A stretch of DNA of 12,884 nucleotides, from positions 1 to 12,884 of the forward strand of contig JADZBZ010000107.1 in NCBI GenBank assembly GCA_020851835.1. Direction: 5' to 3'. Below, piece after piece: positions 7,884 through 12,884 of the stretch (its first letter is position 1; each line of letters starts with the position of its first letter). The stretch is from Acidobacteriota bacterium. Lineage in GTDB: Bacteria; Acidobacteriota; Vicinamibacteria; Vicinamibacterales; UBA2999. A program made the position numbers and the translations under genes. The notes under the pieces were generated by a model. The model did not search any database and was not told the origin of the DNA. It was given only the letters and a program-made list of their open reading frames with translations.

Positions 7884-10874
7884 TCAGGGCTTCGCTGCCG
7901 TGCCGCGCTTGATGAGCTGATCCATCTCGTAGACCCGCCCGTTCGCGATCACGCGACGCACCTTGTAGGCGTTGGAGACATTCGCCAGCGGGTCTCCGTC
8001 GACAATGATGAGATCGGCGAGCTTGCCGGGCTCGATCGTGCCGGCATCGAGGGCGAGCGCGCGCGCCGGGTTGACTGTCGCCGCTTGCAAGGCCTCGAAA
8101 GGCGTCATGCCGGCCGAGACGTAAGCCGATATCTCGCCGTGCAGGTTGATTCCGTTCGGCGTATCGGTGCCGGCCACGATGATGCCTCCTGCCCGCATGA
8201 CATCCATCACCATTTTTCCGCTGCCCGCCGGGTCGATGGCGTACTTGGGCGCCTTCGGGTCCGCCATCTGCGCGACCTCCGCCTGCATCCATTCGGGGTA
8301 CAACGTGAAGCGCGGATCGGCCTTCAAGCCAGGGTCTGCATCGAACAGCGGCCTCGCGGAGCCGAACAGCGTCGGCGTCATATAGCGGCCGCTCTTCCCG
8401 AAGAGCTGAATCACGTCCTCGTAGGCGCGCTGCTGGGTGGCTACCTTCGGCGAATAGCCGCGGCGGCTCGTGGCGCTGGTGTGCTCGGTGTTGTCGACGC
8501 CGACGAGCGCGGCCGGATAGATTTCGTGCGTGGCGACCGGAATGCCGATGCTGTGGGCGAATTCCACCATCCGCTTCTGCTGGAGGTCGGGCAGGCGCAC
8601 GTAGCTCTTGAGCAGGTCGTACTGCAGGACCTTCGCGCGCTGGAGCTCCAACTCGAAGTGGGCGACGCTGGAAATCGCGATGCCCATCTTGTAGTACACG
8701 CGCTGCCACTCCATCAGGTTGCCGGTGCCGTAGACGCGCGGCCCGATCCGGACGTTCGCCTCGCTCGCCTCGCGTTCCTCGACCGGCTCGTACGGCGTGT
8801 TGCCCGGACTCCGGACGGTCGTGATGCCGAAGGCCAGCCAGGCGCGGCCGGCCGACTCGCCAAAGTCGGGCTGCAGGTGCGTGTGGAACTCGATGAGGCC
8901 CGGCATCACCGTCAGGTGTGACGCGTCGATGACCTGGCCCGTGTGGTTCGCCTGGGCGTGTGGCCCGACGCGCGTGATCGTGTTTCCCTCGATGACGATA
9001 TCGACGTCGGCGCGGCTGGCGGCGCTCTTCATGTCGACCAGCGTGCCGGCGTGAACGAGCAGGCGCGTAGTCGGGATGGCGGGTGTGTACGTCAAATCGA
9101 GCGGGACGGTCTGGACGTCGCCATCCTCGATGTCGACGATCCGCAATTTGTCGGCCGACTGATAGAGGACGTGGCGCGAGTCGCCGCTCCAGCTCGGGGC
9201 GTGTGCGCTTTCGTTCGTGATGCGCCGCGGCGGCCCGAGCGGCTCACCGGCCCGTGACACGGGCCACACCGCGAGCACGCCCTCGTAAATGGCGGCCATC
9301 TTGGTGCCGTCTGGCGACCAGGCGGGGCCGCAGCCGCCGCGCGAGTCGATCGACATCATCGGCTCGGGTGCGAACCACTTGTCGTCATTCAGCTTCGTCG
9401 ACGACATCGTCAGGATCTGGTTGGTGCCCTCGCGGAAGCGCCTGGTCATCGGCGCGATGCCGGCGATCGCCAGCCGCGTGCCGTCGGGCGACCAGGCTGG
9501 CGCGCCGGGCTGGGGCAGCCTGTCGTGGACCTTGGTGACCGTGCCGGTCGCCACCTCGATGACCGACATCTGCGCCACGCGCCACATGCCGTCCACGTTG
9601 AAGAAGGCGATGCGCCCGCCGTCGGGCGACCACGCCGCCCCCTGGGGCTGTGTCGTCAGGTCGGTGAGGCGGCGACTGGTCCCCGACTTCATGTCCCGGA
9701 CCCAGAGTTGCAGGTGCTCGCTGTCCTTGTCGGACGAGTAGGCGAGCTTGGAGCCGTCGGGCGACCAGGCCGGCTCGGTGTCGAACGCCGCGTCCTTCGT
9801 GAGATTCACCGGCGAGCCGCCGACGGGCATCACGTAGATGTCGCCGACCGCGGCGAACGCGATCTGCTTCCCGTCCGGCGAGATCACCGGGTGCACGACG
9901 CCGAGAACCTGCCGCGGCGCGGCCGAGGTGAAGTCGCGCCGGTGCGGCGTGTAGGTCGTCGCCGCGCGCGTGACCTGCAGCGTCGCCGTGAACTCGATCG
10001 TCTGCGGCGCCGAGCCGCCGACGGTGCGCTTCCGGATTCTGCCGTCCGAGACGTAGTAGAACTCCGTCGGATTGGCCCACGACGCCCGGAAACCGAACAC
10101 GTTCTCGCCGCCGGTGATCGTCTTGCCGCCGATCTCGTAGCGCGCCGAGCCGGGGCCGCTGCTCCCGGGACCGGACCCGGCGCCGGCGCTGACGTGATAG
10201 ACAATCGCCCCGTCTCCGCCCCATGACGGAGCATCCACGCGCCCGGCGGCGCTCGCCACCCTGCGCTCGGTACCGTCGGCGAGGTTGATCGCCCATACCG
10301 ACCGGCCGTCGCCACGTGTCGACGCGAAGGCGATCTCCTTGTCGTCGGGCGACCAGGTCGGCATGTAGTCGTCGGCGGGGTCCTTCGTGACCTGGCGAAA
10401 CTCGCCGCTCTGCACGTCCAGCGTCCAGATGTTGTAGTCGCTGCCGAGCGTGTTGCCGCGGTCCGACGAGAAGGCGACGCGCGTGCCGTCGTGCGAAAAC
10501 ACGGGCTCACGGTCGTCAAAGGCACCCCACGTCAGCTTATGCTGCTGCGATCCGTCGGGCGCGATCGCCCACAGGTCGTAGCAGCCGTCGCGGTACCCGA
10601 AAAAGGTGATCCACTTGCCGTCGGGGGAGAATGACGGCTGCCGCGCGTCATTGAAGACGTCGGTAATCCGTGTCGCGGTGCCGCCAGTGGCGGGCAGCGT
10701 CCAGATGCTGCCCTGCAGATCGACGGCGAGCGTGCGGCCATCGGGCGACACCGCCACGGACATCGACGTCCCTTCGTGAACCGTGACATCGATGAGCGCA
10801 GGCGCAGGCGGCTGCGCTGCGGCCACCGCGCAAACAAGACCCAGCACGGCGATCGCCGTCAACTTGCAGGACAT
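7884..10874 (-). CDS. Secreted PD40/TolB-like beta-propeller fused to a C-terminal amidohydrolase
   Basis: A 996-aa extracytoplasmic protein. Residues 1-20 are a Sec signal peptide (AVAAA end). About 25-600 hold at least ten propeller repeats with the WSPDGxxIAF-type motif (for example near 42, 82, 126, 174, 331, 370, 415, 461, 519 and 562), enough for two propellers. About 605-996 are an amidohydrolase of the imidazolonepropionase/Xaa-Pro-dipeptidase-like type: H664 and H666 (EFHTHL), K756 (LLKSYVRLP) as the likely carboxylated lysine, H783 (ATHEIYP), H798 (EHTSA) and D904 (AGTDTPN), then the usual GTIEPGKLADLIIVDGDP tail. The start at 10874 is chosen because a strong GGGGGAGGT lies about 4 nt upstream and the signal peptide follows; the frame is open to 11267, but that extension has no family features. 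Substrate is unknown; peptide or cyclic amide cleavage is likely. Such fusions are common in environmental Acidobacteriota. Confidence 0.88.
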   Translation of the reverse strand: MSCKLTAIAVLGLVCAVAAAQPPAPALIDVTVHEGTSMSVAVSPDGRTLAVDLQGSIWTLPATGGTATRITDVFNDARQPSFSPDGKWITFFGYRDGCYDLWAIAPDGSQQHKLTWGAFDDREPVFSHDGTRVAFSSDRGNTLGSDYNIWTLDVQSGEFRQVTKDPADDYMPTWSPDDKEIAFASTRGDGRSVWAINLADGTERRVASAAGRVDAPSWGGDGAIVYHVSAGAGSGPGSSGPGSARYEIGGKTITGGENVFGFRASWANPTEFYYVSDGRIRKRTVGGSAPQTIEFTATLQVTRAATTYTPHRRDFTSAAPRQVLGVVHPVISPDGKQIAFAAVGDIYVMPVGGSPVNLTKDAAFDTEPAWSPDGSKLAYSSDKDSEHLQLWVRDMKSGTSRRLTDLTTQPQGAAWSPDGGRIAFFNVDGMWRVAQMSVIEVATGTVTKVHDRLPQPGAPAWSPDGTRLAIAGIAPMTRRFREGTNQILTMSSTKLNDDKWFAPEPMMSIDSRGGCGPAWSPDGTKMAAIYEGVLAVWPVSRAGEPLGPPRRITNESAHAPSWSGDSRHVLYQSADKLRIVDIEDGDVQTVPLDLTYTPAIPTTRLLVHAGTLVDMKSAASRADVDIVIEGNTITRVGPHAQANHTGQVIDASHLTVMPGLIEFHTHLQPDFGESAGRAWLAFGITTVRSPGNTPYEPVEEREASEANVRIGPRVYGTGNLMEWQRVYYKMGIAISSVAHFELELQRAKVLQYDLLKSYVRLPDLQQKRMVEFAHSIGIPVATHEIYPAALVGVDNTEHTSATSRRGYSPKVATQQRAYEDVIQLFGKSGRYMTPTLFGSARPLFDADPGLKADPRFTLYPEWMQAEVAQMADPKAPKYAIDPAGSGKMVMDVMRAGGIIVAGTDTPNGINLHGEISAYVSAGMTPFEALQAATVNPARALALDAGTIEPGKLADLIIVDGDPLANVSNAYKVRRVIANGRVYEMDQLIKRGTAAKP

Positions 10875-10906
10875 CAGACCTCCCCCGGAAATGTGGACTG
10901 GCGCGT

Positions 10907-10934
10907 ATTCTAGTGCAGGGCGGGCTTGTGTGCC
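10907..10934 (-). promoter_or_regulatory. Candidate sigma-70 promoter of the propeller-amidohydrolase gene
   Basis: TAGAAT (10912-10907 on the minus strand, 5/6 to consensus) lies 33 nt before the start codon. GGCACA is 16 nt upstream as a weak -35 element (3/6). Spacing would give a leader of about 25 nt containing the strong GGGGGAGGT ribosome binding site. Plausible, not proven. Confidence 0.4.
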
Positions 10935-11279
10935 GCGCCTGCCACGCGAATCCGCGCAGGTGGAGCGGATGTTGGATGACGACGGGCAAGGGCTGCGCAC
11001 CATCACGGCGCACGAATCGTCCAGAGTGACGCGTTCAATCGGAGCCGGATCCGGACGGTGATCGCGGTCGTCTTGACGGCGAATCCTCGACTGGTTGAGG
11101 CGGCCGGAAACGTGCTGGGCCTCCGCCATCGCGAACCTCTCCCCGGTCGTCACCATCGACGAGGACTCCTCGGCCGAGCCCGCGGGGCGCCTCAAGGGGG
11201 CCAGCTTCAGCAGGTGGTGAGGCGCCGTCCCGTAAGGCCCGGAGGTCTTGTGCCGCGAGTACCCCACACAGACACGGCG
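10935..11279. other. Stretch without a recognisable gene
   Basis: This stretch lies between the promoter of the propeller-amidohydrolase gene and the methyltransferase remnant. No protein family, RNA gene or repeat is recognised. Around 11090-11220 both strands carry GC3-rich open stretches: a plus-strand one of about 50 codons ending in TGA, and a minus-strand one running into the upstream extension of the downstream gene. Neither has a convincing start, ribosome binding site or family motif. It is best read as intergenic or decayed coding DNA. Confidence 0.5.
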
Positions 11280-11453
11280 TCATACGAGAAATGGGATGAT
11301 GCGTTTCGTGCGAACCGCATAGGCCACATACTCAGGATAGCGTGCCGTCACGAGGCGCTCGTCTGCCACGATGCGCACGGCCGTCGCGGCGGACACGAGG
11401 AGGCCAAGCCCAGCACCCAGAAGCGTCGTGTGGGACGCGACGCCCGCTTGAGA
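11280..11453 (-). pseudogene. C-terminal remnant of an isoprenylcysteine carboxyl methyltransferase-like membrane protein
   Basis: This minus-strand frame encodes 57 residues from a stop at 11456-11454 to a TGA at 11280. It has a hydrophobic helix (LLGAGLGLLVSAATAV) followed by RIVADERLVTARYPEYVAYA and RTKRIIPFLV at the end. The pattern basic-x-x-(E/D)E-x-L, then P-x-Y-x-x-Y, then R-x-x-R-x-I-P is the characteristic C-terminus of ICMT/PEMT-type methyltransferases. Whole proteins of this family are about 150-220 aa with several membrane helices; the rest, including the RHPxY-like motif, is absent here, and no start codon suits this fragment. It is therefore a 5'-truncated relic. Its break lies within about 45 bp of the neighbouring attC-like site, so disruption by insertion there is possible. 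The assignment rests on motif memory. Confidence 0.5.
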
Positions 11454-11491
11454 TCATCGACAGCTCTCCGTCCGCGATTCTCGGTGCTCCA

Positions 11492-11574
11492 TATCAACGG
11501 CTTCGCGTTGAGCCGAGTCGCGCGATGCAGCATGCCACCCACCGCGGGCGCCGACTCCATATACGGCGTTGGCC
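11492..11574 (-). repeat. attC-like structured site 2 (degenerate)
   Basis: Read on the minus strand, the site begins GGCCAAC (R''-like) and ends GTTGATA (R'-like). CAACG/CGTTG pair at the base. An inner stem pairs GAGTCGGCGC (11557-11548) with GCGCGACTC (11523-11515) leaving one bulged base, with a loop of about 24 nt. Total length is 83 nt. Outer paired boxes, unpaired spacers, an inner stem with an extrahelical base and a terminal loop are attC architecture. The boxes deviate from RYYYAAC/GTTRRRY at one or more positions. The match is judged by eye. Confidence 0.35.
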
Positions 11575-11701
11575 AGCTCACTCTATCTTGAGGTGCATCA
11601 TCGCCGCCCGCACCAAAGGGTTGTCAGCTTTCGCCCGATGCAGGGCTCGTCGTCCGGTGAAAAGTGGACGGGCTGCTCGATGCGTTCCTTGCTGAGGGCA
11701 A
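11498..11701 (-). other. Putative second cassette-like unit, no convincing gene
   Basis: On the minus strand the unit runs from TTGCCC at 11701 to the last G of attC-like site 2, about 204 bp. It holds only broken short open frames. One gives VVALSKERIEQPVHF with GC-rich third positions but no start codon. Another ends NPLVRAAMMHLKIE with a TGA at 11577, three nt before the R''-like box. A frameshift between these two frames could join them, but no family is recognised and this is speculative. Confidence 0.25.
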
Positions 11702-11771
11702 CGACCGCGGTTCAGCCGGCGGCGGCCCCATGATGGCAGCAGCCGCCGACGGCTGCTGCGCCTGGTTAGCC
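11696..11771 (-). repeat. attC-like structured site 1, directly after the 77-aa gene pair
   Basis: On the minus strand the 76-nt site begins GGCTAAC (11771-11765), which contains the upstream gene's TAA stop, and ends GTTGCCC (11702-11696). CAGCCGTCGGCGGC (11755-11742) pairs with GCCGCCGCCGGCTG (11726-11713) at 13 of 14 positions around a 15-nt loop, with spacers of 9 and 10 nt to the outer boxes. This is the R''-L''-loop-L'-R' order of an integron attC. GGCTAAC departs from RYYYAAC at one base and GTTGCCC from GTTRRRY at two. A competing local hairpin (11736-11759, 10-bp perfect stem, 4-nt loop) overlaps it and could alternatively act as a terminator without a T-tract. Confidence 0.45.
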
Positions 11772-11999
11772 GGCTTTCTGCAGCGCCAGGAGCTTGCGGC
11801 GAACGGCCTGCGGAAACTCGACAACCTCGAACTGCGACCGCGCAAACAGGTAGTCGTCGCCGCTCTCGTCGATGATGCGAAGTAGCTCGTCCTTCGCAGC
11901 CCTGGCGTCGGGAACAACCGGGTAGATCTTGCCGCGGATCAACGAGGCCTCGTTGCCGGCGTTGTCCAGGCAGACGGCGAATTGGGTCGGGCGTTTCAT
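11766..11999 (-). CDS. 77-aa protein of unknown function, second gene of a small pair
   Basis: A small soluble, probably cytoplasmic protein starting MKRPTQFAVCLDNAGNEASL, then IRGKIYPVVPDARAAKD, then LLRIIDESGDDYLFA and FEVVEFPQAVRRKL. No signal peptide or membrane helix is visible. The pattern (short beta strands, a GKIY-x-V-x-x-D segment, D-E-S-G-x-D-Y, then a final helix) resembles a short uncharacterised family that I recall from many environmental genomes; no function is known to me. It starts 2 nt after the stop of the other 77-aa gene, so the two are probably co-translated. Its TAA stop lies within the first box of attC-like site 1. Codon use is slightly less GC-biased than the flanking enzymes. 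A toxin-antitoxin or regulatory role is conceivable but nothing in the sequence shows it. Confidence 0.75.
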   Translation of the reverse strand: MKRPTQFAVCLDNAGNEASLIRGKIYPVVPDARAAKDELLRIIDESGDDYLFARSQFEVVEFPQAVRRKLLALQKAG

Positions 12000-12001
12000 G
12001 G

Positions 12002-12235
12002 CTAGTCGGCGTATGCCTCGATCTTGAAGTCCCATCGGCCGATGCCGTGGGCCTCGTACCAATGTAGCTCAACTCGGCGAACCGCGCCGTTGGAGAGGCG
12101 CCCCGTCGCGACACCCTTGCGCTTCCGCCAGCGTCCGCGACCGCAGGCCTTTGCCAGAAGAGCGCGGACTCGGACGCCTGTACCGACGGCGATCGTCTCG
12201 ACCTGCTCGATCTCGCCGAGGACTTCGAACTTCAC
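12002..12235 (-). CDS. 77-aa basic protein of unknown function with a conserved-looking HWYEAHGIG motif
   Basis: From the GTG the protein reads KFEVLGEIEQVETIAVG, then RVRALLAKACGRGRWRKRKG, then VATGRLSNGAVRRVELHWYE and AHGIGRWDFKIEAYAD to the stop. It is soluble and basic in the middle, with no membrane segment. The RGRWRKxKG and ELHWYEAHGIGxxxFKI segments look like a recurring short uncharacterised family in environmental bacteria; this is from memory and no function is known to me. The frame is open upstream to 12523, but that part overlaps the peptidase gene and lacks sensible sequence. GTG 12235 gives a product of family-like size and lies 46 nt inside the cassette-like left boundary. 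The ribosome binding site is weak. It is followed after 2 nt by the second 77-aa gene. Confidence 0.72.
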   Translation of the reverse strand: MKFEVLGEIEQVETIAVGTGVRVRALLAKACGRGRWRKRKGVATGRLSNGAVRRVELHWYEAHGIGRWDFKIEAYAD

Positions 12236-12272
12236 ATCGTGATTCTCGGCCAGGCGTCCGACGCTGGCAAGT

Positions 12273-12284
12273 CCGGCTAACCAG
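12273..12284 (-). repeat. Left boundary of the cassette-like unit; 12-bp inverted copy of the right-end sequence
   Basis: The minus strand reads CTGGTTAGCCGG here. The same 12-mer occurs on the plus strand at 11762-11773, so the two 77-aa genes are flanked by a perfect 12-bp inverted repeat. Within it GTTAGCC (12281-12275) is the exact complement of the R''-like box GGCTAAC at the other end, as expected if a circular cassette was inserted at G|TT. It could also be read as a short terminal inverted repeat of a non-autonomous element. Confidence 0.45.
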
Positions 12285-12381
12285 ACCGCATCGTCCGCAG
12301 CCGAAATCCATGAGGCTGCCCCACGAGCAGATACGCGCAAGACGTCGGGAAGCTGAGGCGGCGTGTTGTGCAACCGGTCGT

Positions 12382-12884
12382 CTACTTCGCGACTTTCCGG
12401 CCAAGGCCCATCGCCTCTGCCGCGAACGCCCACTGGTCCGCGCGCTCCGCAATCAGCTTGTCCGTCGGGCGATAGCCGTGCGAGCCCGAGACTTCCACGC
12501 GGATGAGCACCGGCTTGCCGCATCCCTGGGCGGCCTGCAGCGCTGCTGCATACTTGAACGAGTGGCTCGGCACCACGCGGTCGTCATGGTCGGCTGTCGT
12601 GATCAGGGTGGCCGGGTAACACGTCCCGGGCTTGACGTTCTGCACCGGCGAGTACTTGATGAGGAACGGGAACTGCGCAGGGTTCGACGCCGAGCCGTAT
12701 TCGCCCACCCAGAGCCGGCCGCCGGTGAAGCGGTCGTAGCGCAGCATGTCCATCACACCCACGGCCGGCAGCGCCACCGCGTAGAGGTCCGGACGCTGGT
12801 TGATGACCGCCCCCACCAGCAATCCGCCGTTAGAGCCGCCCATCACCCCCAGTTTCGCCGGAGAGGTGATCCTCTCCCGCACGA
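12382..12884 (-). CDS. S9 family prolyl oligopeptidase-type serine peptidase, C-terminal part (cut by window edge)
   Basis: The last 166 or so residues of an alpha/beta-hydrolase serine peptidase that cleaves short peptides, usually after proline. The nucleophile motif GGSNGG is visible (Ser at visible residue 17). The acid lies in TADHDDRVVPSHS (about 97-108) and the histidine in SGSHGYRPTDK (H135), giving the complete Ser-Asp-His triad in order. RFTGGRLWVGEYGS is also typical of S9A enzymes. The N-terminal propeller, a signal peptide if any, and the start are outside the window; full S9A proteins are about 680-750 aa. The stop is TAG. About 100 bp separate it from the left boundary of the cassette-like unit, so that unit may sit just downstream of this gene. 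Confidence 0.92.
   Translation of the reverse strand, partial: VRERITSPAKLGVMGGSNGGLLVGAVINQRPDLYAVALPAVGVMDMLRYDRFTGGRLWVGEYGSASNPAQFPFLIKYSPVQNVKPGTCYPATLITTADHDDRVVPSHSFKYAAALQAAQGCGKPVLIRVEVSGSHGYRPTDKLIAERADQWAFAAEAMGLGRKVAK

Noticed and set aside
10875..11267. Upstream extension of the propeller-amidohydrolase to 1127 aa
   Set aside because: The start at 10874 has GGGGGAGGT and a signal peptide directly after it, and a candidate promoter lies within the extension.
11058..11591. A 177-codon plus-strand open frame
   Set aside because: It runs antisense through the methyltransferase remnant and attC-like site 2, changes character along its length, and shows no family motif or ribosome binding site.
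11578..12114. A 178-codon minus-strand frame ending NPLVRAAMMHLKIE, briefly reminiscent of the helix before a Fic motif
   Set aside because: It is out of frame with both 77-aa genes that it covers, is Arg-rich, and lacks any HPFxxGNGR core. The similarity of the tail is too short to call.
12297..12319. Hairpin GCAGCC / GGCTGC downstream of the S9 peptidase as a terminator
   Set aside because: The stem is only 6 bp with an 11-nt loop and no T-tract; too weak to call.
12282..12381. A further attC or an attI site upstream of the first cassette-like unit
   Set aside because: No RYYYAAC-like box with a matching inner stem was found at suitable spacing, so unit 1 would have to be inserted at a simple G|TT site.

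Overview
The window is a high-GC bacterial chromosome segment. High GC at third codon positions, dense secreted hydrolases, a TolB-type propeller/amidohydrolase fusion and a Tat-exported amidohydrolase suggest Acidobacteriota, perhaps Vicinamibacteria. This is an inference from style only; no rRNA or marker gene is present.

Layout. (1) Positions 1-3908, minus strand: a heavy-metal efflux operon in the order czcC (outer-membrane factor), czcB (adaptor), czcA (RND pump; its C-terminal half lies beyond the window). The genes are tightly coupled: a 4-nt ATGA overlap, then a 2-nt gap. (2) Positions 4037-7798, plus strand: a secreted zinc metalloprotease with three fibronectin-III-like repeats, then a Tat-signal amidohydrolase of the ATZ/TRZ type. 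(3) Positions 7884-10874, minus strand: a 996-aa secreted protein with PD40/WD40-like propellers fused to a C-terminal amidohydrolase. It converges on the previous gene across a perfect GC-rich hairpin. (4) Positions 10875-11765: no intact gene; it holds a promoter, an unassigned stretch, the C-terminal remnant of an isoprenylcysteine-methyltransferase-like gene, and two structured elements. (5) Positions 11766-12235, minus strand: two adjacent 77-codon genes of unknown function. (6) Positions 12382-12884, minus strand: the catalytic C-terminus of an S9 prolyl-oligopeptidase-type serine peptidase.

The best candidate for something unusual is the interval 12280-11498 read on the minus strand. 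The pair of 77-aa genes sits in a unit whose 5' edge reads G|TTAGCC. Its 3' edge is an attC-like folded site starting GGCTAAC, and the second gene's stop codon lies inside that box. A second attC-like site follows about 200 bp later. In both units the 3' R''-like box pairs with the unit's own 5' edge (7/7 and 6/7 bases) better than with the neighbouring sequence. This is the geometry of integron gene cassettes, although the boxes depart from the consensus and no integrase is visible.

Functionally, the window combines metal export with extracytoplasmic breakdown of proteins and peptides (metalloprotease, S9 peptidase, two amidohydrolases). Nothing in the sequence links the efflux operon to the hydrolases beyond adjacency.
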